Shown: in pieces, positions 28,001 through 36,650 of the stretch
Layout: every line of letters starts with the position of its first letter
Numbering within the stretch: the stretch's first letter is position 1
Origin: Varanus komodoensis
Taxonomy: Eukaryota; Chordata; Lepidosauria; Squamata; Varanidae
Reading direction: 5' to 3'
DNA length: 64,000 nucleotides
NCBI RefSeq assembly: GCF_004798865.1
Contig: NW_025336481.1
Span: 28,920,863-28,984,862 of the forward strand
Notes under the pieces: generated by a model
Seen by the model: only the letters and a program-made list of their open reading frames with translations
What the model was told of the DNA's origin: nothing
The model's database searches: none
Translations under genes and position numbers: made by a program

Positions 28001-31000
28001 GATGTCCTCCTTCTGTCAAGCTTGCCCATACTGGGGAGTGCTTAGGGGACAAAAGTAGCCTATGGTCCCCCCAGAGCTGCTCATACGTAATATGATGTGA
28101 GACCTGGTCTGGTGGTTAGAGTGCTGGACTGGGGACCCAGGAGATCTGGGTTCTAGCCCACACTTGGCCATGAAGCTCCCTGAGTGACTTTAGGCTGGCC
28201 ACTCTCTCTTGGCCCAACCTGACTCACAGGGTGTTGCTGTGAGGATGAAACGGAGCAATGTGAACCTCCTTGGGCTCTTCATAAGAAGAAAAAAGGCAGG
28301 ATATACAGGCAATGCAATAATAATGATAATAATGAAGTCAGAATGACATATGCTCATTTACTTGTGTTTGGGGACCCTGAAGCTCTCAGGAGTTTGAGGT
28401 ATATGAACATGGGGTTTGCAGGTGCATTTATCCGCGTGCATGTAGGTTAACCACATATTTTGCTTGCTGGGCAAAATGTGGAATTGCCCACTGAAGAAAA
28501 TTCGAGGACATTGAGGGGCCTTTGCAATGATCAGTCACACTATGAATTTAGTACTTATTTATTACAGCAATTTCTTTCAGGTAATAGAACAGTACCTTAA
28601 GAATATAAAAATATAATCCATACTGGATTAGACCAATGGTGCATCCAGTTCAGCGCTCCACGCAGTGGCAAACCAGCTGTCCACAGAATCCTCCAAGCAG
28701 GATGGGGACAAGATTTCTGGCTGCTCAAGCTTCTAGCTGCATGTAGGCATGCTTCCTCTGATAATGAAGGATCTTACTCCTGCTGTATATGGGTGTGTGG
28801 TGGGAAATAATTTTCTGTTTTGGGAAAGCTTTACTGCTGGTGGTATTCACACCCCTTCATTTTCCCCCATTGGACTAGATACATATAGCAGTGCAAGAAA
28901 AAAGGAAGGGTTAACTGGCCCTTTCTTAGCATTCTCCCAATCCAGCCTCCCTCATGACTGCCTTAAGGGCTTCCGCCAGCCACCCTACAAACTGTAGGAT
29001 CCTGGCCACAGATCCTGTAATCTGCTACTTCTTATTGACTTGCACCATAGTGAGAGTTTGACAGCTAAATGACATTTAAACCTTGACTTCTAACATCAGA
29101 CCTTAGGAGCATTGCCAAAAAAGAGTAAATGTAACAAAAGTTAGGAAACATATCAGCATAAGGTCTGGATATATTTGCTTATATGTAAAGATGAACATTT
29201 AGAAATAATGTCTATAATTTACATAGAGGCACAATACATTTCACCCTAATGTGTGAGACTGTGTGCCTACTCACATTGCTGTCTGAGTGCTAACTGTTGG
29301 TAGGCAACCTCCAAGTCTCTGCTCTCATTTTCGTACAGTTCTTTACCTTGAAACCAGACTTGGATTGAAGAGCCCTTCAAAAAGAGGGCACGTTCTAACA
29401 AAGGACTGTCTTCTGTTAGCCTTTCAAACAAAGGACTGCAATCCTATAAAAGCAACTCAAGCAACAATGACTAAATTCATTGCATTTCGGCTTGTGGAGA
29501 AACCCTGAATTATTAATATTTTCTTGTTTTTATCACTTTAGGTGTATCAATACATGCATGAAACCATAAATGTTAACGGCTGCCCAGAATTCCGTGCCAG
29601 GGCTACTGCAAAGGTAGGACGCATTCAGCTTTAGAATATACACTCCCGTACTGGCCTAGTAATTGACTGTGCGCGTGTATGTTTCAGGTATTCGTGTGTA
29701 CACTGTAAGAAAATTTAGACATCAGTGGCAGCCCAGAGTCTAGAACCAGTACTACTTCCCAGGTAACAACCATAATGGCAAATTCAACCTTTGTGCTGCT
29801 TCTGTAGCTTAAGAAAAGAGAATGCTTTATAAAGTCAGCAGCTTGTGGGGCGAAGGGGGAATCAGCTTCCAAACAAATGTACTATTTCATTGCAGAAACA
29901 TTACCTTTAGTGCTTCTACACCCAGCTTCCCCAGTGCCAGATTTTGCTCATAGCAGGTGGCTAGACTTGCCTTCAGAACAGTGGAGGTGCCAAAGCTCTC
30001 ACTTTCAGAGTTGCTGAGCAGATATTTTTCCAACAGAAAATAGCAGTGATTGGGGGTTTTCACCATTTCTGAAGAACAGGTCCTTATGATGAAGTTTTCT
30101 GAAGATTCCTTGCAAATTTGGGTAAGCTCCGTGCATCTAGAGAAAGATTGCCTTTGTAATTAAAACTGAAATGTACTTTTGTGCTTGTGCTCCACAGGAA
30201 TAAAAGTTTGTAACAAAATAGGTATTTCATTGTGGAATAAATTTCTAATGATGGTAAACCTTGAATGAATTTCCCTTGCCTGAATAAGACAAAGAAAACT
30301 AGGAAGATTATAGAACTTCTACATATCACAAGCTGAGAATGTTTTTCTTTGCAGATCAAAGCAACAGATGCCAATCTTTCTTCTATGCTATAGCCAGTGA
30401 CAGAAGCCCATTAATTTTTAATGGCGATAACCAGGGTTTGATAGAGGGAAAATATTATTTTTAATATATTTTAAAAGCCACTGAAACAGGGCCAATGCTT
30501 CATTAGAACTTCAAGAAGAAAGCATTCTCAGCCATATAATGCTTCCATCATTCATTATGCTTAAAGGTAAATCAAAGTAAAATGTTTCCATTTCTTTATC
30601 AACTAGATTTCTAGAGCAGCTTCAGTTTGATGTCAGGTAAACACTGTAGCTATTTAAGCATTATAAATTACCACCATATGGAAGTTAAAAATGGGGAAAA
30701 AACACCTCTCAAGAAAGTTTGCCATTCTCATTTCTTATTTCTATAGAACAGCAGGATTGTAGAGCAATGTTTCAGTATCACAATACTTCCTGGTTATTTC
30801 TGGGCTGTCTGCATTGCATTTTTCTTGTGCATTTATGTCTGGCATTTAATGTGTGCATGTTGACAAATTTTGCATGATAACAAATGTTGCATATATAAGA
30901 AATTATGTTCATGTTACCTACTTCCATCCATCAGACAAGAACATTAACTGTCCTTGTACTATAGGGGCTTTTAGATGTATACTCCACTTAGACATTTTAT

Positions 31001-34000
31001 TATATTAAACAGTGTGCAAGTACTTTTTATGAGCTAGCCAAAATTAAGCACTTTTTGGCCCATTTATTTCAATCAGAGAGTTAAGTATGTGCTGCCAGGG
31101 ACAATAGAATATGGAAGATAGCAGACACTGCTACAATCTTGGAAGGCGGAATCCAATTTCAGGCCATTCTCCCATTCCCAACCCTGCCCTGCCCACAACT
31201 GCTATGGAAGGCATCATGGAAAGCAACAGTGACCTTGGAAGAACTCTGGGAAGGTAAAAAGGATGTCTTATGGTGGGTGTGCAAGGCAAGGGAGTCATGG
31301 ATCATACAACTTCAACAACACTAGTAAGCCAGCTAGATGGACTCAGAAATTACCTCTTTCTTTCCACATAGTCTGGATTTTGCTAGCAGAGCTTTGGATA
31401 GGCAGAGGACTCCAGTTTCTCTTGTTAAAATCAGTAGTATTAGAAAGTGCTTAACTTTGGGTAGATTCTTCTGTACATTTTAATACATACACAATGAAGT
31501 GTATAAATACAGAACATTCTGGTAGTTGCTTGCATGGAAAACTGCTATTACCATGGTGCAAAAATGCTGGCTTATTTTTAAAAAGACTTCCAAATTTTAA
31601 GTGCCATTGTGATATTTTTCCTGCTCCTTTTTTCAGCTGCTGTTATAGTTTAAAGAGTTCTAAAATTGCATCAGCCACAATTACTAAACTCCCATAATTA
31701 AAATATTTTACTAAACTTCCTTACCATTGCTTCTTTGAAATGACTCCACTATTCATGTAAAGATTGGTATACAAATTCCATTTCAGTGCGGAGGTATATT
31801 TCATACAAAGTTTTGCTAGCTTGGAACTCATTGTTTATGTTAAAGTTCTGCAGAGCTTTGGATTGTGTATAGAATTTCTTGAAATGTTTCTAAATGTTTT
31901 AAATCACTTAAAACATTTTTTTCCCAAAACTAAAATGTAAAATTATAAGAATCTCCTCTTCCTCCTCCTTTTTAAAGGTCTGGCAACATTTTCTTGTGTT
32001 TCTTGTGTTGGTTTTTTCACAGCAGTCAGTAAGAATTACAGTCACACATATCAGGTTTAATTGAGTGACAACATCCTAGAGATAACTAGAATTGCTTAAA
32101 AATGTATAGCAATTCTAAAATTGCTAATAGCAGTGGTGGAAACCCCTGAATTTAATTCCCAAGACACTCTCAGGGGCTCCATTGCAGTGATGGGTATGGC
32201 TAAAGAAGATGTGTCCAAAGGAAAAAGGAGGCAGCCCCAAATACCTGTATATAGAAGCCAGTGATAAGTCTTCAGTCTTTTAGGATGGGGTAAAATTGTG
32301 GGAAGACACCAAATGATCAGTAGTTGGAGAAAGGTGATAGGGCCAGGGGAAAGTTGCATGGCCATTGAAGGAAGCCCACAGGGCCAGCTTGGGAGAACCA
32401 GATTTGGTTTCCTGGCCTGAGTTTTGCCACCCATGGCTTACAGGCATAAAACATCTAATGCAGCTTGTGGTTCTGCCCAAGGAAGCTCCCCCATGCAGAG
32501 CATGGAGCAGAACTTCATATTTCTCTTTGTATGCATGGATTGTATTAATAGGAATAGGGGTGACAATTGCATTTCACATGTAGGAACTTCAAGGGATCTT
32601 CCAAGTGGATCAGACTCAGATCTTAGGTTTCCTGCATCTCAGTCCTAATAGCAACTGGCATATAACTGCTGGCATATAACTGCATGGAAGCCCTGGCACT
32701 ACATTCTCTATATCAGTGCTTTCTATTCAAAAGGATAATGCTGAATTTGGTTTTTTTAAACCATTCAGAATACTATTTTGTGTAAATGACTCTAAAACAA
32801 ATGGGCAAGAGTGTTTCTAATGATATGCTGAAGAACCTTTTTCTTCTTCTAGGCAACAGTCGCTGCTTTTGCAGCCAGTGAAGGCCATTCTCACCCCCGA
32901 GTGGTAGAACTGCCAAAGACTGATGAAGGCCTTGGCTTTAATGTGATGGGAGGAAAGGAACAAAATTCTCCTATTTATATTTCTCGCATAATTCCTGGAG
33001 GAGTAGCTGAGAGGCATGGAGGACTGAAACGGGGAGACCAGCTGCTTTCTGTTAATGGAGTGGTATGTGAACATTTCACATGGCTTTTTATTTTTATGAA
33101 TTGTACTTATTGAAGGAGCTTTATATCACATACAGTCTGTAAAAACTCCTAGCCAAAAAAGCATTACATATACTTCTTCAATTCTCATGGGTTCAAAATT
33201 GAAATCGCAAACACCCGGTCTTTAGTGTGAAGGTGGAAAGGTATGTCCCAATATAAAATAACAGCAAAATATGCAAGTCAACAAGCACCCATATTGGGGA
33301 GGGGAGGGGGGCCCAGCCACTCACAGTATGTCATTCTGATACGCTAGACCTCGAAGAGGAAGCTCTATGTAATCTTCAGTTACATAGAGCTTCCTAATCT
33401 AAACAGCTACTGTTTAGCTATTACAGACCATTTAATATATGTATAAATTCAAGGTCTGAGCACTGCAATGGACACTAACTCTGTCCACTCAAGAGTTTAT
33501 TCAAGCACTGATTTTCTGGCGTGTTAGCAATGCCCTTCCATTTTCTACATAGGACAACCAAAATAAAGGGACATCAATATGAAATCAAAAATTGCCAACA
33601 CTCACAAAGCAGATAGAGAACATTTTAGTCTCGCAAAATTCTCTGCTGAGTCCAAGAGTCACCATTCAGCTTTTCCCTTACTTGTTAAGCCTCGGGAATG
33701 CTGTTTGCCCATCCTGAGTGAAAAAAGGATCAATGAGTCTTGAGTCTTCTCACAGGACTCAAAAATTTCTTGCCTCTTGCAGTTTTGACTGTTATTCTGC
33801 TTTTCATAACCAGAGTGTAGAAGGAGAACACCATGAAAAGGCTGTGGAGCTACTCAAGGCTGCCAAGGACAGCGTCAAACTGGTGGTGCGCTACACCCCT
33901 AAAGTATTGGATGAAATGGAAGCTCGGTTTGAAAAACTGAGGACAGCACGACGCAGGCAACAGCAACAGTTGCTAATTCAGCAGCAACAGCAAAATGCAC

Positions 34001-34020
34001 AGCAAAATCATATGTCATAG
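621..34020 (+). CDS. LIN7A: LIN7A (MALS-1/Veli-1), five coding exons, complete coding sequence
   Basis: Joining 621-666, 15530-15648, 29542-29613, 32853-33062 and 33814-34020 gives 654 nt, that is 217 residues plus TAG, with GT-AG at every junction. The product matches vertebrate LIN7A, a small scaffold that works with CASK (LIN2) and APBA1 (LIN10) in polarised sorting and at synapses. An L27 domain covers about residues 12-66 and binds partner L27 domains. A PDZ domain covers about 95-176, with the carboxylate-binding loop GLGF at 105-108, and binds C-terminal peptides of receptors and channels. The tail is Q-rich and ends AQQNHMS. LIN7A is preferred over LIN7C because of the start [15 protein letters not shown], the segment YQYMHET and the Q-rich tail. 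Compared with the mammalian protein as I recall it (about 233 residues), it has one extra Thr near the start, a shorter glutamine run, and no ATG for the short N-terminal extension. The gene spans about 33 kb, much less than in human. Confidence 0.97.
2797..2915 (-). mobile_element. tRNA-derived SINE remnant (core region)
   Basis: On the plus strand the order CAACCCTGTAAAGTAGGAT, then GACAGTGACTGGCCCAC, then CCAAGCAAGCTT parallels the antisense core of the SINE family seen intact at 59098-59323. It is diverged and lacks the tRNA-like head. Confidence 0.55.
6906..6959. repeat. (TCCTC)n pentanucleotide microsatellite
   Basis: About ten nearly perfect copies of a CTCTC/TCCTC pentamer form a pure polypyrimidine tract on the plus strand in LIN7A intron 1. 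Confidence 0.95.
7697..7880 (-). mobile_element. tRNA-derived SINE, 3' and core part
   Basis: It reads antisense: ATATCCCACTTTTTTCC tail, GGCAGCTTACAT, CACAACAACC, AGGTTGGGCTGA, GTGACTGCCCCAAAGTCGCC, CCCACATTAGAATCC. This is the same block order as the full-length SINE at 59098-59323. The 5' head is degraded. Confidence 0.7.
9056..9186 (-). mobile_element. MIR SINE fragment
   Basis: The plus strand shows the antisense MIR order: a GATAAACATGGACACTAAGA block, CCCAAGCCACATAGTAAGCC, and CTTGAACCCAAC. It is ancient and strongly diverged. Confidence 0.5.
9282..9314. repeat. T12-G21 homopolymer junction
   Basis: Twelve T are followed directly by 21 G. Such a long G run can form G-quadruplex and is also error-prone in sequencing and assembly, so its length should be treated as uncertain. 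Confidence 0.9.
9330..9470. repeat. palindromic 'CAGTGGG' unit, second family
   Basis: CCAGACTTAATCATCC, TGAAATCAGTGGGA, CACTTATGACTAATGG, TTAACTTCAGTGGGTCTTG and CCTAAGTGTGACTCC form an imperfect palindrome. The same layout recurs at 6438-6565, 37808-37935 and 54428-54543. Confidence 0.5.
9626..9977. mobile_element. hAT-type non-autonomous element, left copy of composite
   Basis: The element starts CAGTGATGG and ends GGTTCACCACCACTG, terminal motifs typical of Charlie-like hAT elements. Its interior closely parallels the copy at 10518-10900 in the same orientation; both contain CAACTCACAGCCAGTCCAAG. It has no coding capacity. Its inner flank does not match its outer flank, so it does not look like an independent insertion. 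Confidence 0.75.
9978..10517. repeat. 177-bp tandem repeat (about 3 units) with telomere-like CCCTAA motifs
   Basis: The anchor TACCCTG recurs at 9987, 10163 and 10341, giving periods of 176 and 178 bp. Each unit has CTAACCCTAA-type motifs at its boundary and CCCTAATATAGGG about 25 bp on, followed by CCATTGAA, a stretch with CTTTTTCTGCACAGC, and CATGCCAGGACACC. The array is enclosed exactly by the two hAT copies. The short minus-strand open frames across it are repeats of one peptide and are not thought to be genes. Confidence 0.85.
10518..10900. mobile_element. hAT-type non-autonomous element, right copy of composite
   Basis: This copy runs from CAGTGATGGTGAACC to GGTTCACCACCACTG; reverse-complemented, the ends match at 14 of 15 positions. 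The following 8 bp (GTCTATGT) match the 8 bp before the left copy (GTCTATAC) at six positions, with both differences transitions. This fits one 8-bp hAT target duplication around the whole 9626-10900 unit. Confidence 0.75.
11460..11972 (+). mobile_element. L2-group LINE, 3' end of ORF2 and tail
   Basis: The translation shows the conserved C-terminal LINE segment: ...YKALNSLGP..., then [14 protein letters not shown] with LSGEV, parallel to the 'YKALNGLGPSYL' and 'RAFSVAAPRLWNSLP' motifs of L2/CR1-group reverse transcriptases. It is 5'-truncated and ends in an ATTTTAAATAAAT tail. In-frame stops show it is inactive. Confidence 0.75.
12799..13029. repeat. (CA)n-(GA)n microsatellite with assembly gap
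   Basis: A CA run passes directly into a long GA run. Exactly 100 N (12861-12960) interrupt it, the usual placeholder for a gap of unknown size, so the true array length is not known. Confidence 0.95.
13481..13711 (+). mobile_element. full-length tRNA-derived SINE with 9-bp target duplication
   Basis: The tRNA-like head has an A-box region (CGTGGTTAAGAGCATGGG) and B box (GGGTTCTAGTCC). The core follows (GGGCCAGTCACAGACTCTCA, then CTCACAGGATTGTTGTTGTG) and the tail is GGGCAGGATATAAATC and A-rich. ATATCTGAG occurs immediately before (13472-13480) and after (13712-13720), a perfect target-site duplication. This SINE family is common in squamates. Confidence 0.9.
15530..15648 (+). CDS. LIN7A: LIN7A coding exon 2 (L27 domain)
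   Basis: This is a 119-nt exon with acceptor TATTCAG and donor GTATGG. It completes Asp16 and reads through [15 protein letters not shown] to FCTAIRE, which is most of the L27 helical bundle that pairs with CASK or MPP-family partners. It ends in phase 0. Gly replaces the Val I recall in the mammalian EVPVHKL stretch. Confidence 0.96.
17128..17215. repeat. short palindromic dispersed unit, copy
   Basis: TAGTCCTATACATTTATACT, CAGAAGTAAGCTGAG, then TTCCCAGGTAAG and GGTATAGAATTG show the block order of the palindromic unit at 36424-36506. Diverged. Confidence 0.5.
18755..19340 (+). mobile_element. CR1 LINE, 3' region, sense
   Basis: It matches the familiar sauropsid CR1 3' region in order: GTGCAAAAGGGGGCAACTAAA, GGATGATATGATAGAAGTG, AACTATGGAATTCACTTCC, GATGGCCACCAATTTGGAT, ATGGCTATATGCTACTTC, ACTAGATGGACCTTTGATA. 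It is 5'-truncated and moderately diverged. Confidence 0.85.
20598..20640 (+). mobile_element. CR1 3' terminal fragment
   Basis: GTGAACAAAATGCTGGGC followed by TAGATGGACC is the last block of a CR1 like that at 18755-19340. It is too short for more detail. Confidence 0.5.
21896..22120 (+). mobile_element. tRNA-derived SINE
   Basis: The head TGTGGAGTAGTGGTTAAG, core TTTGGGCCAGTCATTGACTC and GGGTTGTTGTTGTGAGGAT, and tail AGGCAGGATATAAAATAA lie in the same order as the SINE at 13481-13711. It is more diverged than that copy. Confidence 0.85.
22711..22945 (+). mobile_element. tRNA-derived SINE
   Basis: AGAGCCAGTGTGGAGTAGTG head, TGGACTGGATCTCAGG, TGAGCCAGTCACAGTCTCTC, GGGTTGTTGTTGTGG, and tail GAGATATAAATCC with an AATAAATAAAT end. 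Part of the B-box region is deleted relative to 13481-13711. Confidence 0.85.
23566..23830 (-). mobile_element. LINE 3' tail-like repeat, antisense, with (ATTTC)n
   Basis: It starts with a (TTTCA)n run, then GGGCTCTCTGAGCAGCTTAC and a long series of AATAC/ATAAT-rich units. The layout resembles antisense LINE 3' ends in squamates, but I cannot name the family. Confidence 0.4.
24415..24575 (-). mobile_element. tRNA-derived SINE remnant (second family)
   Basis: On the plus strand TACCTGGGATCTTTTCAGC, GAACTAGGGAACTTCTG and TATGCAAAGCCACTGTCCT follow the antisense order of the tRNA-like SINE also found at 47654-47838. It is weak and diverged. Confidence 0.45.
25986..26102. mobile_element. 117-bp TIR palindromic (MITE-like) element
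   Basis: GCACAATCCTATGC at 25986-25999 pairs with GCATGGGATTGTGC at 26089-26102 (13 of 14). The interior is also partly self-complementary (GTCCTACAGTTTCCC and GCTAGGAGCTGGAGGAC). No coding sequence. Confidence 0.65.
26707..26755. repeat. (TTCC)n and (TTTAA)n simple repeats
   Basis: Several TTCC/TTCT units are followed closely by three TTTAA units, in LIN7A intron 2. Confidence 0.8.
28099..28335 (+). mobile_element. tRNA-derived SINE
   Basis: The head is CTGGTCTGGTGGTTAGAGTG, with B box GGGTTCTAGCCC, core CTTGGCCATGAAGCTCCC and GGGTGTTGCTGTGAGGATG, and tail AAAGGCAGGATATACAGG ending in AAT units. It belongs to the same family as 13481-13711. Confidence 0.85.
28598..28790 (-). mobile_element. 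CR1 LINE 3' fragment, antisense
   Basis: CCATACTGGATTAGACCAAT, GCGCTCCACGCAGTGGCAAA, CCAGCTGTCCACAGAATCC and AAGCAGGATGGGGACAAG give the antisense CR1 3' end, parallel to the longer copy at 49583-50462. Confidence 0.75.
29542..29613 (+). CDS. LIN7A: LIN7A coding exon 3 (end of L27 and linker)
   Basis: This is a 72-nt, 24-codon, phase 0-0 exon with acceptor CACTTTAG and donor GTAGGA. It encodes [19 protein letters not shown] and then RATAK, the end of L27 and the linker to the PDZ domain. YQYMHET is typical of LIN7A; LIN7C has YEHVYET here. Confidence 0.96.
29614..32852 (+). other. LIN7A: LIN7A intron 3 (3.2 kb)
   Basis: This is AT-rich intronic sequence between coding exons 3 and 4. I recognise no repeat family or additional exon with confidence. 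The open frames here are short and lack family resemblance. Confidence 0.85.
32853..33062 (+). CDS. LIN7A: LIN7A coding exon 4 (PDZ core)
   Basis: This is a 210-nt, 70-codon, phase 0-0 exon with acceptor TTCTTCTTCTAG and donor GTATGT. It carries [20 protein letters not shown], then GLGFNVMGG (the peptide-binding loop and strand B), [20 protein letters not shown], and [10 protein letters not shown]. These are canonical PDZ motifs, nearly identical across LIN7 paralogues. Confidence 0.97.
33063..33813 (+). other. LIN7A: LIN7A intron 4 (751 bp)
   Basis: This short intron is bounded by GTATGT and ATAACCAG. A purine-rich G-run patch lies near 33295-33310. A perfect 16-bp inverted repeat with a 7-nt loop occupies 33357-33395. 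Confidence 0.85.
33357..33395. repeat. perfect 16-bp inverted repeat, 7-nt loop
   Basis: AGGAAGCTCTATGTAA (33357-33372) and TTACATAGAGCTTCCT (33380-33395) are exact reverse complements around TCTTCAG. It would form a hairpin in LIN7A intron 4 pre-mRNA. Confidence 0.95.
33814..34020 (+). CDS. LIN7A: LIN7A coding exon 5 (PDZ end and Q-rich tail)
   Basis: The acceptor is ATAACCAG. The exon starts [19 protein letters not shown], finishes the PDZ domain, continues with [18 protein letters not shown] and an RRR patch, and ends in a glutamine-rich tail with AQQNHMS and TAG at 34018-34020. GTAAGA, a consensus splice donor, follows the stop immediately, so the exon probably ends exactly at its stop codon. 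The tail has fewer glutamines than the human tail as I recall it. Confidence 0.96.
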   Translation, partial: SVEGEHHEKAVELLKAAKDSVKLVVRYTPKVLDEMEARFEKLRTARRRQQQQLLIQQQQQNAQQNHMS

Positions 34021-35501
34021 GTAAGAGTATTTGTTGGTCTCACTTTTAACTTGTTCTTGGGGAAGTCATGGCAAGCTTTGAAGATAGTAACATGTCTACT
34101 TCTGGTGGTACTGACCATGTTGTAGCTACCATGTTGTAGTTTTTAGGTCATTCTCCTTAGCAGATGTAGCTTTTGCCTATTTGCTTAGGTTGGTTCCTAT
34201 GGTTTATACACTGCCAATAAACAGCTAATATTGCAGGAAAAACTCACAAAAGAATCAAGGAACTGTAGAAGGAAGAAGTAATCAATCACATTTAGGGTTC
34301 AGGTTTCTTACTTTCAAAAATTATCAAAGGTGAATATCCACAACATTTGGTGAGACTTCTCACTGCTTTAGCTTTAAGATCTATCCAGAATATTATCTAA
34401 AAAGGTGTTGCTTCCTTCAGGTTCATCAAAACCTTTGTCTAATTGAGTTCAGAGGAAGCTTAGAAGAGCAAGAATAGAATATATCACTTGACAGATATTA
34501 TCTGATTTTCTTCAAGTAGTTATGTATGTTTACCCCATTTTCCTTTCTCAGTTTCTTGATATGCTTTATATCTGTCAGTGCCTAAAATATCTATTATGTA
34601 ACTTCAATGCCTGGTCCGCTTTGTACATCAAAGATCCAGACGAATACATTGATCATCTTTGTAGCTCCCTCAACATAGAATGTTTTCATTTTGTTTGCAG
34701 AGCCAGTAAGTGATTGCTTCTGGGAAACAGGCATGATTTGCTGTGGGTTATTTGTAGGCAACAAATGGGCTGTATGCAACCCCCTATGGCTGATTTGGTG
34801 GTTCCTCATTGCCAAAGTCACTGCACTAGGAAAGAGTAGGGTGCCGTTGTTTTTTTAAAGATACATGGGAGGAGCACATCTTGTTTACAAGCAGAATCTC
34901 ACTTAAACCATCCCAGGAAAATGATCTTGCTGGCAAACAAGGCATATGCACCTGGCTTCCTTGTAAAATTGGTGTATTTTTGCCATGTTGGCAAATCCAA
35001 TAGCAGTTGTAACCATTTCAGCAGGGTGAGATGCAACTCCCTGCATGTTTGGGGCCTGATCCCTGGCAGTTGCCAATCCCTGATTTAATGTCATATTGTC
35101 CTTATAAAGCCTTCCTTTTCCACCTTTCTTTACTAGCTTGTCTCCCTGGCAGCTTAACTACACAGCCTCTACTTAGTAGGTTCTAAAAGCCCATCTAGCT
35201 TGACTACCCTACTAGGAAAAGCTCTGTGCAATCCAAACACATAGCAAAAATAGCAGATTTCACTAATTAATTGCCTGCTAAAGATCAACTGGATGTCCTG
35301 TATAGTAGTGACTTGCTGGGCCTATTGATTGCCCCATCCTATTTATGCTAACCAAATGCAAGAACATTGTCTCCTTTGCAGCTGTAAGATGAGGCCATAC
35401 ACACATAGAAGTGTGAAAGATCAGGAAATCAAAGGAAGCAAGTGGGATGGGGGTGGAATGTCAGTCAATTCTTCAGTAATTTTAAAGTTTTTTTTTTTAA
35501 G

Positions 35502-35790
35502 TATAGATGATTCTCAAGGAAGAAATTCTAAATCAAGAATTCAACCATGTAGCAGTGAAGCTGTGCTTCGTATTTCAACATCCAGTAAAAGAGTGCAGCT
35601 GCAGCAATTCAACAACTGCATTCTCCAGCAAACTGTGAAAGATTGCCATAAGAATTATTTGGCAAGCCAACAACGTACTAAATCCCTCCTGCAAGGTTTT
35701 TCAGTGTATTGACATCTTAGGATGAAATGTTTCTTTGATTCTACTCCTGTTGTATGGTAAGGTTTTCAAAATTAAAATGTTGTTGAAAGA
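35502..35790 (+). other. LIN7A: candidate LIN7A 3'UTR exon start
   Basis: Because a donor follows the LIN7A stop codon, a downstream non-coding exon is expected. The best nearby acceptor is a T-rich tract ending AAG at 35501, giving an exon starting TATAGATGATTCTC. An ATTAAA hexamer lies at 35771-35776, a possible early polyadenylation signal; the true 3' end may be further on. A second good acceptor (T8-CCCCAG) ends at 39264. This is inference: no transcript evidence is available and the 3' boundary shown is only a placeholder. Confidence 0.35.
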
Positions 35791-36192
35791 AGAAAATAAC
35801 TCCATATGGAATTAAGCATCTCCATGGTACCTGAATGAGGAAATATATAGATATATGTATGTATACTCCAATCCTGCCCTTTTTGCAAGTGAGACAGACA
35901 ATGTAAGATGGGCCACTGCCAAGAGTGAGGACTGTTCAGAGTGTGTAGACCCGCATCAGTTGTAGGTTTGCTGGATTGTTTGCATCAGAATGTAGGTGAG
36001 GATGTGCAATAGATTGCACATGCCCATTGAAAGCAATGCAGTGTAGATAAACTGGGTTCACTTTTGGCCATTTAAAACCTCTCAACTTGTGTAATATATT
36101 CATGTCACAACCCTGTACAGTTATGAAATCCAGTTTGTAATAATTTTCCTATTTTTTCCCTTTGAAGTTATTACTGTAATTATTTAGGGCTG

Positions 36193-36650
36193 CAATGTTT
36201 AGTTGGTTAATCAATTAGATTTAATTTAATCAGCATAGCTGATTAAAAGATACTCTTAATTAATTCTAATTTTTAAAAGGGTTTGCTTAATGTAAGTACT
36301 TATGAATCCATTGTACTTATGCATTCTTCACAAAAAGGAATGGTTTTTCTGAGCTGATGCCTGTTCTGCCTCAAGCTTGCATTAGTTACAAAGAAAGGAA
36401 GTTTTTCCAGTTCAGGCACTTAAGGCTGCAAACCTATGCATGCCTATTTACAAGTAAGACCTCATTGGGTCTTACTCTCAGATAAGCATGTATAGCAGTG
36501 CAGCCTGAACCTCCAATCCAGTTCACACTCATCCACTGAACTTAATATGGCTACTATTGAGTGTGGCTACTACTAGACATGCGTAGCACTGTATGTTATT
36601 TCTGAATACATGTAGATTTAATTAAGGAATTGTTCAACCAACTAACATTT
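36193..36650. mobile_element. TIR DNA transposon-like element (~456 bp)
   Basis: The left end CAATGTTTAGTTGGTTAATC (36193 on) and right end (36628-36650, reading AATTGTTCAACCAACTAACA) are inverted copies: about 20 of 22 positions match with one gap. The interior is AT-rich and non-coding, and carries the palindromic unit at 36424-36506. Confidence 0.6.
36424..36506. repeat. short palindromic dispersed unit
   Basis: The unit runs from GGCTGCAAACCTATGCATGC to GCAGTGCAGCC, with AGTAAGACC paired to GGTCTTACT in the middle. The block pattern (tgcaa-cctatgca ... agtaagnc ... ttact ... gcagcc) recurs in other copies, for example 17128-17215 and 56116-56222. Confidence 0.65.

Larger units (their letters stand above)
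15649..29541 (+). other. LIN7A: LIN7A intron 2 (13.9 kb)
   Basis: No additional exon was recognised. The intron contains a sense CR1 piece (18.75-19.34 kb), tRNA-derived SINEs at 21.9, 22.7 and 28.1 kb, a minus-strand SINE remnant at 24.4 kb, an antisense CR1 fragment at 28.6 kb, a TIR palindrome at 25.99-26.10 kb, and AT-rich, repeat-free stretches around 22.27-22.45 and 24.78-25.06 kb that might be conserved non-coding DNA. The rest is unremarkable unique sequence. Confidence 0.85.

Noticed and set aside
667-29541. Intronic microRNAs known from human LIN7A (miR-617, miR-618)
   Set aside because: I could not recognise either mature sequence or a convincing precursor in the introns, and they may be mammal-specific.
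35329-35712. 127-codon plus-strand open frame downstream of LIN7A
   Set aside because: It crosses a probable intron/3'UTR boundary and resembles no protein; it lies after the LIN7A stop and is more likely untranslated sequence.
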